64,000 nucleotides of DNA. Origin: Chloroflexota bacterium. GTDB lineage: Bacteria > Chloroflexota > Dehalococcoidia > Lucifugimonadales > Lucifugimonadaceae. The stretch spans positions 1 through 64,000 of the forward strand of contig JAJCYY010000001.1 of NCBI GenBank assembly GCA_029262735.1, given 5' to 3'. Shown one piece after another: positions 1 through 9,223 of this stretch; the first letter of the stretch is position 1, and every line of letters begins with the position of its first letter. The notes beneath the pieces were generated by a model. The model did no database searches, was not told the origin of the DNA, and saw only the letters and a list, made by a program, of their open reading frames with translations. The position numbers were made by a program, and so were the translations under genes.

Positions 1-491
1 CTGTGACGATCCAGGTTGACGGCGGTGAAGAGACGGTAACGCTGGTGCGCGAAATCGCCGTTCACCCCGTTAGCGGCAACCTGCTGCACGTCGATTTCAT
101 GCGAGTCAATATCGCCCAGGAGGTCCAGGCGGAAGTTCCTCTCAGACTCATCAATGATGAGGATGCTCCCGGAACTCGAGGCGGGGCCGGCGTTGTGACA
201 CAGGGCACGTACGAGATTTCGGTCAATGCCCTGCCGTTCGACATCCCAAGCGAGATTGAAGTGGACTGCTCGGTGCTCATTGACCTGGAGACCGACATTA
301 AGGCAAGCGAACTGACACTACCCAACGGCGTGACCCTGCTTTCAGACGCAGACACCCGTATCGCCTGGATCCAGCCGCCTAGAGTTGTTGAAGAAGTGGC
401 AGCGGTTGAGATTGGTGAAGGTGAAGAAGGCGCAGAGGCTGCAGAGGGCGAGGACGGCGACGAAGCGGCCAGTGAAGATGACGGAGAGTAG
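1..491 (+). CDS. rplY: 50S ribosomal protein L25 (CTC/general stress form), 5' partial
   Basis: This is the C-terminal part of a bL25 protein of the CTC type, which binds 5S rRNA in the large ribosomal subunit. The gene runs in from the left edge, so the N-terminal RNA-binding part is missing. The visible residues include the family signature HPVSGNLLHVDF early on, then the beta-rich CTC domain (PSEIEVDCSVLIDLET), and a very acidic Glu/Asp/Ala tail over the last 35 residues, as is common in this family. The stop codon TAG ends at 491 and directly abuts the stop of the convergent acetyltransferase gene. A GTG at position 3 is internal to the domain and is not a believable start. Confidence 0.9.
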   Translation, partial: VTIQVDGGEETVTLVREIAVHPVSGNLLHVDFMRVNIAQEVQAEVPLRLINDEDAPGTRGGAGVVTQGTYEISVNALPFDIPSEIEVDCSVLIDLETDIKASELTLPNGVTLLSDADTRIAWIQPPRVVEEVAAVEIGEGEEGAEAAEGEDGDEAASEDDGE

Positions 492-1418
492 TCAGACCCT
501 CTTCTCGTACCACTCGGTTCGAGCCGACCGCTCAAATCCCATCTGTGTGTAGATGTGCACGGCTGCGGTATTGTCTTCGATAACTTCGAGCTGAACGTCG
601 GCCGCGCCGCTTGCAAACAGGTGTTTGATACCGGCGTTTACCAGCGCCCGGCCGATTCCGGCCTTTCTGAATGCTGTCATCACTCCGGTCATCCAAATCT
701 TCCCACTTGTGTGGCCTTCGAACCATTCAAGCGCAGTCCAGATGTAACCGGCCACGTCGCCTTGTGGAGACTCCACGAACAGAACGTGCGCCGGACCGGT
801 GATCGGCAGGTCGAGCCTGGCTTGTATCTCATCCGGTGTATTCTTTGAAAATCCCCAGTGTCCCTCGAACACGGCATTCTGGACTTGAGTGAGAAGCAGT
901 GTCTCTGTCGAGGAGCGCATCTGTCGAAGTGAGAATCCATCGGGAAGAGGGGAGTCTGTCACGTTGGTGGCCTCTTGCCGTTCTAAAGTCAGCTCAAGGT
1001 TCGCAGTAACTGGCTTGAAACCTTGACGTTTCAGCAGATCGATCGGCTCCAACGGCACGCCACGAACGGCAATGTGAACCATCGAAACCTCTTCGGTACT
1101 GGCGCGGCAGAGGATGAAATCAAGCAACTCACCTGCTTGAGGGATGCAGTCCGTGGTCGACGCAACCGAGGCGACTAATCGGTCGATGTCTTTCTCAGGA
1201 AGAGTGAGCGCATAACCGCAGACGGCATTGTCGGCACAAAGTAGCGTCAGATCTCGTTCTGGATCAAGTCGAAGAGTCTCTAGTTCGGTCTGCAGTTCTT
1301 CCGGAGACCCGGGCCAGCTCCGAAAGCCGTGGCGGCCCAGGCGGTTCAGCAGATCTGAGAGCTCGGAAAGATGCCGCCATTCAAACCCCACCGTCTTTTT
1401 GTTGGGACTTTCTGGCAC
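492..1418 (-). CDS. GNAT family N-acetyltransferase with two GNAT folds
   Basis: The 308-residue protein has the size and layout of a tandem GNAT enzyme such as mycothiol synthase: a degenerate N-terminal half (about 1-150) and an active-looking C-terminal half (about 160-308). The C-terminal half carries the acetyl-CoA binding motif A as RKAGIGRALV, followed by a typical motif B ending (AAVHIYTQMGFERS). The acyl acceptor cannot be read from sequence, and similarity to MshD is structural rather than proof of mycothiol synthesis. The start is GTG, with GGAG about 6 bases upstream. The gene is convergent with rplY with no bases between the stop codons. Confidence 0.8.
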   Translation of the reverse strand: MPESPNKKTVGFEWRHLSELSDLLNRLGRHGFRSWPGSPEELQTELETLRLDPERDLTLLCADNAVCGYALTLPEKDIDRLVASVASTTDCIPQAGELLDFILCRASTEEVSMVHIAVRGVPLEPIDLLKRQGFKPVTANLELTLERQEATNVTDSPLPDGFSLRQMRSSTETLLLTQVQNAVFEGHWGFSKNTPDEIQARLDLPITGPAHVLFVESPQGDVAGYIWTALEWFEGHTSGKIWMTGVMTAFRKAGIGRALVNAGIKHLFASGAADVQLEVIEDNTAAVHIYTQMGFERSARTEWYEKRV

Positions 1419-1550
1419 GCGAACTCCACTATCGTGCGGTTGAGGCGCTGAGTGAATGACTGAAGGCGACTGGCCGGTGAATGGCTCAGGAGTCTAGCAG
1501 GCATTCGACACAAGCGAAGAGCGTGGTTTGAAAAGGACATATTACGAAGG

Positions 1551-2204
1551 TCAGCTGGCCGACCAGCGCTGTTTCGCGGTTTGCACGGAAGGTGAGGTAC
1601 TGATCTTTGAATCAAGGTCCGAGGCGTCTATCGGCTCACCTGTACTCGTAAAAACTGGAATTACGCCTGCCCAGACGTCCATCGCCAGATCGTCCTCATG
1701 GTCATGGGGTGGACCAACTCGAACCTTTGCAGATGCCTCGTCCAGTCCGAGCTTAAGCACGATTGTCTGGGTGAACTCAGCGGTGTTGGGTTGCCGAGCC
1801 TCATCCCACCTTCCAGGCAATATGTGGTTGGTCAGAACCTCCATCCCATGCAACTTCTCCTGCACATCGGTCACTTCTTCGGCCACACCAAAGATCACAA
1901 CAGATCGGTAGTTGATGGAGTGGTTGAACAGCGATCTGGCAACGACGATCCCATCGACCGAGGTAACTGCCGCACTAACCGGAACTCCCCCTTTCATGGT
2001 CCGCAACATGTGCGCGCCGGCTGAGCCATGCAGATACATTGTCTCTCCATCCCGTCCGAAGAGAGTCGGAAGTACAACCGGCCCGTGGTCGGCATTGAAC
2101 CCGACGTGGCAAAGAAAATTGGCGTCAAGAACTTCGTAAATTGTCTCGGCATCGTACTGGCCGCGCTCAGGCAGCCTACGAACCGTTGTGCGCTCTGATT
2201 TCAC
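1551..2204 (-). CDS. pyridoxamine 5'-phosphate oxidase-related FMN-binding protein
   Basis: The 217-residue protein matches the flavin-nucleotide-binding split-barrel family (PNPOx-like, related to nitroimidazole-resistance proteins). Diagnostic stretches are the N-terminal RLPERGQYDAETIYEVLD, then FLCHVGF and VVLPTLFGRDGETMYLHGS, the classic start of the split barrel, and later the conserved tail region VWAGVIPV. Such proteins bind FMN or heme/F420-like cofactors and reduce small substrates; the substrate is unknown here. The start is GTG with only a weak ribosome site. The gene is divergent from the ilv operon; its upstream region is shared with the T-box leader promoter. Confidence 0.8.
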   Translation of the reverse strand: MKSERTTVRRLPERGQYDAETIYEVLDANFLCHVGFNADHGPVVLPTLFGRDGETMYLHGSAGAHMLRTMKGGVPVSAAVTSVDGIVVARSLFNHSINYRSVVIFGVAEEVTDVQEKLHGMEVLTNHILPGRWDEARQPNTAEFTQTIVLKLGLDEASAKVRVGPPHDHEDDLAMDVWAGVIPVFTSTGEPIDASDLDSKISTSPSVQTAKQRWSAS

Positions 2205-2299
2205 TTACGACACCTCGACTATCTGGTTTGCACTATGTGAATCATTGTGTCTGAAACATGGCCCGGCCATCACAATTGCTTGCTACGGATGAGAACGAT

Positions 2300-2657
2300 C
2301 AGACGTGCCGTTTGTCCATGTTTTGATTTTTGGCTATATACTGCAACAGGTGTGCAAGCATTGAAGGCTGTAAGCTGTTTGCTTCGCACAGCACAACGCG
2401 TTGAACGGGAGTAGTACCGGAAGCGTTACGCACGAGAGAGCCGGTGGCAGGTGTGAACCGGTGCGTGACGGCGGGAACTCGCCCGGGAGCGGTCTTGCTG
2501 AAAGCCGAAAGGGCAAGTAAGCGGGAACGTCTGGCCACGTTACGGCCTAAAGAGCGGCTCACATCCGCCATCCTACCCTGAACGGAAGGACCGGCGGGCG
2601 TGAGCAACAAAGGTGGTACCGCGGGAATCCCGTCCTTTGGTTAGGTCGGGATTTTTT
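2300..2657 (+). ncRNA. T-box leader (tRNA-sensing riboswitch) of the ilv-leu operon
   Basis: The stretch carries the T-box sequence AGGTGGTACCGCG at 2611-2623, the hallmark of the antiterminator. Upstream lie GGGAGTAGTACCGG (about 2407-2420) and GAGAGAGCCGGTGG (about 2434-2447), the usual stem I/stem III landmarks. The antiterminator pairs AAAGG next to the T-box with CCTTT at 2634-2638. The competing terminator follows directly. Uncharged tRNA would stabilise the antiterminator and let ilvB be transcribed. Isoleucine, leucine or valine tRNA is expected from the operon, but I could not fold stem I confidently enough to name the specifier codon. The 5' boundary is approximate. Confidence 0.9.
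2626..2657 (+). terminator. T-box regulated intrinsic terminator before ilvB
   Basis: AATCCCG at 2626-2632 pairs with CGGGATT at 2647-2653 (7 bp), followed by a run of six T (2652-2657). Its 5' arm overlaps the T-box antiterminator pairing region, so the two structures are mutually exclusive, as required for transcriptional attenuation. Confidence 0.88.
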
Positions 2658-2717
2658 GTGTCCGGAAAGTATCGCCAAATTCGAATCGGCGAAAATCAAA
2701 CGGTCAGGATCAGTGAA

Positions 2718-4409
2718 ATGGTTGCGAAAAGACTGACGGGAGGCCAAATCGTCTGTGAAGCTCTCTTGAATGAGGGTGTAGACGTACTTTTCGGCCTGCC
2801 GGGCGGCGCAATCCTGCCCTTTTACGGAGAGCTCTCGAAGTACCCTGACCTGAGGCATGTGCTGGTCAGGCACGAACAGGGTGCGGCTCACGCAGCAGAC
2901 GGCTACGCGCGATCAACCGGTAAGGTCGGAGTTGCCTGTGCAACATCGGGGCCGGGCGCTACCAACCTGATCACGGGTCTGGCCACGGCGATGATGGACT
3001 CTGCACCGGTCGTGGCTATCACTGGCCAGGTCGGGCGCGCCGCTATCGGAACTGATGCTTTCCAGGAAACCGATATCACCGGCGCTACGCTGCCTGTGAC
3101 CAAGCACAACTACCTCGTAATGCGTGCCCGGGATCTGGGTCCCACGATTCATGAGGCGTTTCACATTGCAAGGACTGGTCGGCCCGGACCCGTTCTCATC
3201 GATATCCCGAAGGATGTGTTCCAGGAAGAAGCTGAGTATGACTTCGAGCGGGATCGCGAGATCAACCTGCCAGGCTATCGAGTTCCTACAACTGCACCCG
3301 AAAACCAGGTAGAGACAGCCGTTGAGCTGATCAATGCGGCTGAGCGGCCTGTGATCTTGGCCGGTCATGGTGTGATCATCTCACGCGCCTTTGACGAACT
3401 GCGGGAACTGGCTGAAAAGGCCGAGATCCCGGTCGTTACGACGCTGCTCGGCATCAGCGGCTTCCCGGAGGACCACCCCTTATTTGTTGGCTTCCCCGGC
3501 ATGCATGGACTGGCGTACGCGAGCCTGGCACTGGATGAATCGGATCTGATTGTTGCCATCGGCAGCAGGTTCGACGACCGCATTGTTGGCGATCCGAATC
3601 GATTTGCAACCGGAGCGAAGAAGATCCAGATCGACATCGACCCGGCAGAAATAAATAAGTCGCTTGTGGCCGATGCACCGGTTATTGGTGATGTTAAGGC
3701 TGTGCTGGGCCAGATAACTCCAAAGGTTGCGGCGACGAAGCATGTGGAATGGGTTCGCAGAGTCGAGCATCTGAAAGCTGAGCACCCATCGCTCAAGATT
3801 CGAGAAACCGACGAGTTGCTGGGTCAACACGTAATCAAAGCATTGTCTGACGTGACCAAAGGCGATGCGATCATCTGCACAGGTGTCGGCCAACACCAGA
3901 TGTGGGCTGCACAGCACTATCGTTTCACGAACGCGAACTCGTGGTTTAGCTCGGGTGGACTCGGCACGATGGGTTATGAAGTGCCGTCGGCTATCGGAGC
4001 GCAGATGGGCAATCCGGAGAGGCTGGTGTGGTCGATCTGCGGTGATGGCGGGTTCCAGATGACCTCCATGGAGCTGGCGACTGCAGTCGAAAACAAGCTG
4101 CCCGTCAAGTACGCCATCCTGAACAATAATCACCTCGGAATGATCACGCAGTGGCAGGGCATGTTCTATGAATCTGACTACCAGGCCGAGACATATTCGG
4201 CCAATCCGGATTTCGTAAAACTTGCCGACGCTTACGGCATGAAAGGGATCAGGGTCACAAGCCAGGAACAGCTTGAGGGGGCTATCAGGGAAGCGAACGA
4301 GCATCCAGGACCGGTCATCGTAGATTTTGTGATCGAGAAGGTGGACAACGTCTATCCGATGATTCCCGCCGGTCAGAGCGTCCAGGAACTGATTGAGGAG
4401 ACGCTGTGA
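2718..4409 (+). CDS. ilvB: acetolactate synthase large (catalytic) subunit
   Basis: This enzyme (563 residues) condenses two pyruvates, or pyruvate and 2-ketobutyrate, in the first common step of valine/leucine and isoleucine synthesis. The ThDP-activating Glu is at about residue 53 in VRHEQGAAHAADGYA; the FAD/central domain occupies the middle; and the C-terminal ThDP motif GDGGFQM (about 442) with NNNHLGMI (about 472) is intact. I chose ATG 2718 because AGGA lies 8 bases upstream and the family begins close to LTGGQIVCEAL. A longer in-frame GTG start at 2613 would lie inside the T-box structure. The stop overlaps the ilvN start (GTGA). Expression should depend on T-box readthrough. Confidence 0.95.
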   Translation: MVAKRLTGGQIVCEALLNEGVDVLFGLPGGAILPFYGELSKYPDLRHVLVRHEQGAAHAADGYARSTGKVGVACATSGPGATNLITGLATAMMDSAPVVAITGQVGRAAIGTDAFQETDITGATLPVTKHNYLVMRARDLGPTIHEAFHIARTGRPGPVLIDIPKDVFQEEAEYDFERDREINLPGYRVPTTAPENQVETAVELINAAERPVILAGHGVIISRAFDELRELAEKAEIPVVTTLLGISGFPEDHPLFVGFPGMHGLAYASLALDESDLIVAIGSRFDDRIVGDPNRFATGAKKIQIDIDPAEINKSLVADAPVIGDVKAVLGQITPKVAATKHVEWVRRVEHLKAEHPSLKIRETDELLGQHVIKALSDVTKGDAIICTGVGQHQMWAAQHYRFTNANSWFSSGGLGTMGYEVPSAIGAQMGNPERLVWSICGDGGFQMTSMELATAVENKLPVKYAILNNNHLGMITQWQGMFYESDYQAETYSANPDFVKLADAYGMKGIRVTSQEQLEGAIREANEHPGPVIVDFVIEKVDNVYPMIPAGQSVQELIEETL

Positions 4410-5005
4410 CCACCTCAAACAACGGGACGAGCGGATTTGCCCAGCGGACGATAATCGCGCTGGTCCAGGACAGGCCGGGCGTCCTGGCCCGAATATCAGG
4501 TCTCTTTCGGAGGCGAGGGTTTAACATCGCCAGCCTTGCGGTTGGCCGATCGGAGAATCCCGGTCTCTCAAGAATGACGTTCGTGGTCGAGGGTCCGCCG
4601 CACGTTGTACAGCACGTCGCTGCGCAACTCGACCGGCTCGTTGAAGTCGTCGAGGTGCAGGACATCACGGAACAGAACATCGTCTGGCGGGAGCTGGCAC
4701 TAATCAAAGTCAACGCTCCGTCAGAGAGCCGCAGCGAGATCCTGGAACTCGCAGGCGTGTTCCGAGTAAACGTGATCGACATTGGCGCGAAGTCTCTGAC
4801 GATGGAGATCACTGGCGGTCGCAACAAGATAAACAGCCTGATCGAGCTCTTGAGGCAATTTGGCATACGTGAGGTAATTCGCACAGGCAGGGTTGCAACA
4901 CTTCGAGGTGCGCTCATCGAGGGGCAGGAAGAGGGCGCTCACGCATTGGCCGAAAATGTGCAGCACTTCTACACCCCAACTGCCGGTGACTCTGGAAGCG
5001 TGTAG
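4406..5005 (+). CDS. ilvN: acetolactate synthase small (regulatory) subunit
   Basis: The 199-residue protein begins with an ACT domain (RTIIALVQDRPGVLARISGL at about 12-31, FNIASLAVG shortly after), the site of valine feedback binding and large-subunit activation. A second ACT-like domain follows (WRELALIKVNAP, ELAGVFRVNVIDIG). It is some 30 residues longer than many IlvN/IlvH proteins, with a short N-terminal and a slightly extended C-terminal region. The start is GTG and overlaps the ilvB stop by 4 bases, so translation is probably coupled to give matched subunit amounts. Confidence 0.93.
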   Translation: MTTSNNGTSGFAQRTIIALVQDRPGVLARISGLFRRRGFNIASLAVGRSENPGLSRMTFVVEGPPHVVQHVAAQLDRLVEVVEVQDITEQNIVWRELALIKVNAPSESRSEILELAGVFRVNVIDIGAKSLTMEITGGRNKINSLIELLRQFGIREVIRTGRVATLRGALIEGQEEGAHALAENVQHFYTPTAGDSGSV

Positions 5006-5086
5006 TCGGAGCCGGATCAGTAATATCGGTTAAAAAGGCGTCTGAACATCCGTCACCTGGCGGAGATGAGGTGAAATAGAACGAGA

Positions 5087-6085
5087 ATGGCTACCCTTTA
5101 CTACGACAAAGACATCGACGACTCAATCTTGCGAGATAAGACCATCGCTGTGATCGGCTACGGGTCGCAAGGCCACGCCCATGCGCAAAACCTCAAAGAC
5201 AGCGGCTTCAACGTCATCGTTGGGCTGTACGAGGGCAGCAGGTCGAAGGCCAAAGCCGAAGCGGACGGTTTCCGGGTTGTTTCAAACGAAGAGGCGGCGA
5301 AAGAGGCAGACCTGATCTCTTTTTGTTTGCCGGACACCACCCAGGGGCGCGTCTACAACGAAGAGATTGCACCGAATCTCAGAGAAGGCCAGACCCTTCT
5401 GTTCGCACATGGCTTCACGATCTTCTACAAGCAGATCGTCCCGCCCGAAACCGTCAACGTCGTGATGATTGCACCGAAGGCGCCGGGCCACAGGGTGCGT
5501 GCGGTCTTTGAACGCGGTCTCGGTGTTCCTTGCCTGATAGCAGTCGACCACGACGCCACGGGCGACGCGTTCGATATCGCGATCGCATACGGCAAGGGAA
5601 TCGGCGGAGGCCGCGCGGGTATCTTGAAGACGACCTTCAAAGAAGAGACCGAGACAGACCTGTTCGGTGAGCAAGCGGTGCTATGCGGTGGAGTGACATC
5701 TCTCGTCAAGGCCGGGTACGAGGTGCTGACGGAGGCCGGATACGAGCCGGAATCGGCCTACTTCGAAGTGCTCCACGAACTCAAGCTTATTGTTGACCTC
5801 ATCTACCAGGGTGGACTCGGTGGTATGCGGTACTCGGTAAGCGAGACCGCAGAGTACGGCGACTACAGCCGCGGGCCTGTCGTGATTGACGAGCGAGTCA
5901 AAGACAACATGCGCAAGGTTCTCAAGCAGATCCAGTCAGGCGAGTTCGCCCGCGAATGGATCGCTGAGAATGACGAAGGCCTGCACAAGTTCAAACAGAT
6001 GCGTAAGGCCGATGAAGAGCATGACATTGAACGCGTCGGTAAAGAGTTGCGAGACATGATGCCGTGGCTTGAGTCGACGACATAG
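5087..6085 (+). CDS. ilvC: ketol-acid reductoisomerase (class I)
   Basis: This 332-residue enzyme isomerises and reduces acetolactate or acetohydroxybutyrate with NAD(P)H and Mg2+. The Rossmann motif [13 protein letters not shown] is at about 24-36. The cofactor-loop serines ([15 protein letters not shown]) resemble the NADPH-preferring type. The metal-binding acids lie in [14 protein letters not shown] (Asp about 191, Glu about 195), and a second set is in [19 protein letters not shown]. Length fits the short class I form. It follows ilvN after 81 bases in the same operon. Confidence 0.95.
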   Translation: MATLYYDKDIDDSILRDKTIAVIGYGSQGHAHAQNLKDSGFNVIVGLYEGSRSKAKAEADGFRVVSNEEAAKEADLISFCLPDTTQGRVYNEEIAPNLREGQTLLFAHGFTIFYKQIVPPETVNVVMIAPKAPGHRVRAVFERGLGVPCLIAVDHDATGDAFDIAIAYGKGIGGGRAGILKTTFKEETETDLFGEQAVLCGGVTSLVKAGYEVLTEAGYEPESAYFEVLHELKLIVDLIYQGGLGGMRYSVSETAEYGDYSRGPVVIDERVKDNMRKVLKQIQSGEFAREWIAENDEGLHKFKQMRKADEEHDIERVGKELRDMMPWLESTT

Positions 6086-6096
6086 TTAGTGACTGA

Positions 6097-6118
6097 GCCG
6101 GGCCTGAGCAGGCCCGGC
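6097..6118. other. perfect inverted repeat between ilvC and leuA
   Basis: GCCGGGCC at 6097-6104 and GGCCCGGC at 6111-6118 form an 8-bp GC stem with loop TGAGCA. There is no T-run after it, so it is more likely an mRNA-stabilising or partial termination structure than a full terminator. It lies 48 bases before the leuA start. Confidence 0.55.
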
Positions 6119-6165
6119 GGTGGCCCGCAAGTGCGGACTACGAAGTACGCCACAGGAGGCGTGAA

Positions 6166-7746
6166 ATGGCCCAGAAGAGCGAAACCGAAGACAAGGTGAT
6201 CATCTTCGACACGACGCTCCGCGACGGCGAGCAGAGTGCCGGAGCGGGACTGACGGTTGAAGAGAAGCTTCGGATCGCTCACCAGCTAGCATCTCTCGGC
6301 GTCGACGTCATCGAAGCCGGATTTGCGGCCAGCTCGCCCGGTGACTTCGAGGCTGTTCGGCGGATAGCCCAGGAAGTTAAGGGGCCGACGATCTGCACGC
6401 TGGCGCGCGCAGTCCCCTCGGATATAGATGCCGCAGGTAAAGCGCTCGAAGGCATCGAAAACACCCGGATCCACACGTTCATCTCTTCTTCGGACATCCA
6501 CCTCATGCACCAGATGAGGAAGGACCGCGAAGCGATCATGGATATGGCCGTGGAGTCGGTGAAGCGGGCGAAGCAGTACACAGACGATGTCGAGTTCTCG
6601 CCTATGGACGCCTCTCGGACCGACCCGGTCTACCTGCATGCAATGCTTGAGGCGGTGATCAAGGCGGGAGCGACGACGGTCAACATCCCGGACACCGTCG
6701 GCTACGCAACACCGGAAGAGTTTGGCGCGCTGATCAAGGGCATCTTCGAGAACGTACCGAACATCGATCAAGCCGTCGTATCAGTTCATTGCCACAACGA
6801 CCTCGGTATGGCCGGTGCCAACAGCCTGGCCGCTGTCGAAAACGGAGCGCGCCAGGTGGAGGGCTGCATCAATGGCCTGGGCGAACGCGCCGGAAACGCA
6901 GCTCTTGAAGAAGTGATCATGGCGCTCGAGACGAGGCCGGACCACTACAAGGCCGGGACGGGAATTCACACGAAGGAGCTCGGCAACGCCAGCCGTATGA
7001 TCTCCAATATCTTCGGGTTCCCAGTCCAGTACAACAAGGCAATTGTTGGGCGCAACGCGTTCAGGCATTCGTCCGGAATCCACCAGGACGCTTATCTGAA
7101 AGACCACAGCACTTTCGAGATCATGGAGCCAGAAACGGTGGGCTGGCGAGGTGAGGCGCTGGTACTGACGAAGCTCTCGGGCCGCGCCGGGCTGCGGGCC
7201 CGACTGGCGGAACTCGGGTACCGATTGAACGATGAGGAACTGACGAACGTTTTCACGCCGTTTAAGGATCTCGCGGACAACAAAGGCGAGGTTGACGATC
7301 GCGACCTGCATGCGCTGATGTCCGAGCAGCATCGATTTGCCGACACGGAACGCACATACAAGGTCGGCGATGTTCACGTGGTTTGTGGCAATGACACGGA
7401 GCCGGAGGCCGGCGTCACATTGCTCTGCCCCGACGGCGAACACCGTTCGTCAACGCAACACGGAACAGGACCGGTTGATGCCGTTTGCAAAGCAATCGAT
7501 TCGATCATCGACATGGATGTCGAGTTGACCGAATTTGCTGTTAACGCGGTGACCGAAGGCATCGATGCCCTGGGTGACGTTACGATTCGCGTCGAAAAAG
7601 ACGGTAACGTCTATTCTGGGCGTGGCGCTGACAGCGACATTGTCGTCGCCTCAGCAAAAGCCTATGTGAACGCTATCAATCGGCTTCTAGTGATTGGCGA
7701 GCAGGATGCAGGAGCTGCGGTGACAGCACCGACAGAAACTGTATAG
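6166..7746 (+). CDS. leuA: 2-isopropylmalate synthase
   Basis: This 526-residue enzyme condenses 2-ketoisovalerate with acetyl-CoA, the committed step to leucine. The N-terminal HMGL-like TIM barrel has the metal/catalytic motif [15 protein letters not shown] (usual form ends PGAS) and the second metal motif HCHNDLG at about 207-213, with [14 protein letters not shown] after it. A linker region ([13 protein letters not shown]) leads to the C-terminal regulatory LeuA dimer domain (about 390-520), the usual site of leucine inhibition. A strong AGGAGG site precedes the ATG. Confidence 0.94.
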   Translation: MAQKSETEDKVIIFDTTLRDGEQSAGAGLTVEEKLRIAHQLASLGVDVIEAGFAASSPGDFEAVRRIAQEVKGPTICTLARAVPSDIDAAGKALEGIENTRIHTFISSSDIHLMHQMRKDREAIMDMAVESVKRAKQYTDDVEFSPMDASRTDPVYLHAMLEAVIKAGATTVNIPDTVGYATPEEFGALIKGIFENVPNIDQAVVSVHCHNDLGMAGANSLAAVENGARQVEGCINGLGERAGNAALEEVIMALETRPDHYKAGTGIHTKELGNASRMISNIFGFPVQYNKAIVGRNAFRHSSGIHQDAYLKDHSTFEIMEPETVGWRGEALVLTKLSGRAGLRARLAELGYRLNDEELTNVFTPFKDLADNKGEVDDRDLHALMSEQHRFADTERTYKVGDVHVVCGNDTEPEAGVTLLCPDGEHRSSTQHGTGPVDAVCKAIDSIIDMDVELTEFAVNAVTEGIDALGDVTIRVEKDGNVYSGRGADSDIVVASAKAYVNAINRLLVIGEQDAGAAVTAPTETV

Positions 7747-7813
7747 TTTCTCGTCGTTCGTATTCTTTAGTTAGTCGCGCCGACACATGGACTGATTACT
7801 GGTTGGAGAAGAG

Positions 7814-9223
7814 ATGCCGAAGACGATGTTCGAAAAAATTTGGGAGCGCCACATCGTGGCGGAACCTGAAGACCAGCCTGCACTGATCTACGTCGACCTG
7901 CACCTTGTGCATGAGGTCACATCCCCGCAAGCGTTTGAGGGACTCAGGATCGCGGGGCGTAAAGTCCGGCGACCCGAGCTAACGATCTCGACAGTCGACC
8001 ATAATCTGCCGACTGACAATACCCGCATGCAGGAGATCAAGGACCCAATAGCGCGGCAGCAGGTAGAGGCTCTACGTAAGAACTGCAAGGAGTTCGACAT
8101 CACGCTCTATGACGTCGATAGCAAGGCGCAGGGCATCGTCCACGTGATCGGACCGGAACAGGGCTACACGCAGCCGGGCATGACAATCGTTTGTGGTGAC
8201 TCTCACACGTCAACGCACGGCGCCTTCGGTTCGCTGGCGTTTGGGATTGGGACATCCGAGGTTGAGCACGTCCTGGCAACGCAGACGCTACGACAGCGAA
8301 AGCCACACACGATGGAGGTCCGTTACAACGGGGATCTGCCCACCGGTGTGACGGCGAAGGACATGATCCTCGCTACCATTGGTCAGATTGGAACCGCTGG
8401 CGGCACTGGCCACGTAATTGAGTACACCGGCGAACCGATTCGCAGTCTCAATATGGAAGGCCGGATGACGATCTGCAATATGAGCATCGAAGGTGGTGCA
8501 CGTGCAGGGATGATTGCCCCGGACAAGACGACCTTTGACTGGATGAAGGGCCGTAGATTCGTGCCACAGGATGACGCATGGGAAGCTGCTGTGAATGACT
8601 GGAAGAGTCTTTCGACGGATGAGGGCGCAGAATACGAGGACCTGGTAGAAATCGACTGCACTAAGTTAGAGCCGTTCGTGACGTGGGGAACAAACCCCGG
8701 GCAGGTGATCGGGGTGACAGGACAGGTGCCCGACCCCGGTGAATTCGCCGACGCAGCGGATCAGTCGTCTGCAAACTCGGCGCTTGAATACATGGGACTG
8801 AAAGCGAAAACACAGATCGAAGACATTTCGCTGGACCGAGTATTCATCGGCTCTTGCACGAACGCCCGGCTCGAGGATCTGCGAGCGGCAGCAGCGATTG
8901 TGAAGGGCCATCGAGTCGCCAGGACGGTGCGGGCCCAGATCATGCCGGGATCTACTCTGACGAAGATGCAGGCTGAGGCAGAAGGCCTGAACGAAATATT
9001 CACCGAAGCCGGATTCGAGTGGCGAGAATCAGGTTGCTCCATGTGCCTCGGGATGAACCCGGACATACTGTCCCCCGGCGAACGGTGCGCATCTACATCC
9101 AACCGGAACTTTGAAGGACGTCAGGGCAAAGGTGGGCGGACTCACCTGGTGAGCCCGGAGATGGCAGCGGCAGCGGCTGTTGCCGGTCACTTCGTTGACG
9201 TGAGGGACTGGGACTTCAACTGA
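7814..9223 (+). CDS. leuC: 3-isopropylmalate dehydratase large subunit
   Basis: The aconitase-family 469-residue subunit isomerises 2- to 3-isopropylmalate with LeuD. The [4Fe-4S] ligands are visible as one Cys in [11 protein letters not shown] (about 347) and two in [12 protein letters not shown] (about 407 and 410). [22 protein letters not shown] is the conserved N-domain motif, given here by its ends GDSHTSTHG and GIGTSE. The last base of its TGA stop is the first base of the next ATG (TGATG), so the following membrane-protein gene is translationally coupled. Confidence 0.94.
   Translation: MPKTMFEKIWERHIVAEPEDQPALIYVDLHLVHEVTSPQAFEGLRIAGRKVRRPELTISTVDHNLPTDNTRMQEIKDPIARQQVEALRKNCKEFDITLYDVDSKAQGIVHVIGPEQGYTQPGMTIVCGDSHTSTHGAFGSLAFGIGTSEVEHVLATQTLRQRKPHTMEVRYNGDLPTGVTAKDMILATIGQIGTAGGTGHVIEYTGEPIRSLNMEGRMTICNMSIEGGARAGMIAPDKTTFDWMKGRRFVPQDDAWEAAVNDWKSLSTDEGAEYEDLVEIDCTKLEPFVTWGTNPGQVIGVTGQVPDPGEFADAADQSSANSALEYMGLKAKTQIEDISLDRVFIGSCTNARLEDLRAAAAIVKGHRVARTVRAQIMPGSTLTKMQAEAEGLNEIFTEAGFEWRESGCSMCLGMNPDILSPGERCASTSNRNFEGRQGKGGRTHLVSPEMAAAAAVAGHFVDVRDWDFN

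Noticed and set aside
62-616. Minus-strand Ser/Pro-rich ORF opposite rplY
   Set aside because: It is a shadow frame of rplY and the acetyltransferase gene, with low-complexity composition and no similarity.
2205-2300. Promoter for the ilv operon upstream of the T-box
   Set aside because: A promoter must exist here, but no pair of boxes with acceptable spacing and sequence could be named with confidence.
2613-2717. Longer ilvB starting at GTG 2613
   Set aside because: It would begin inside the T-box terminator structure, and ATG 2718 has a proper ribosome site and family-like start.
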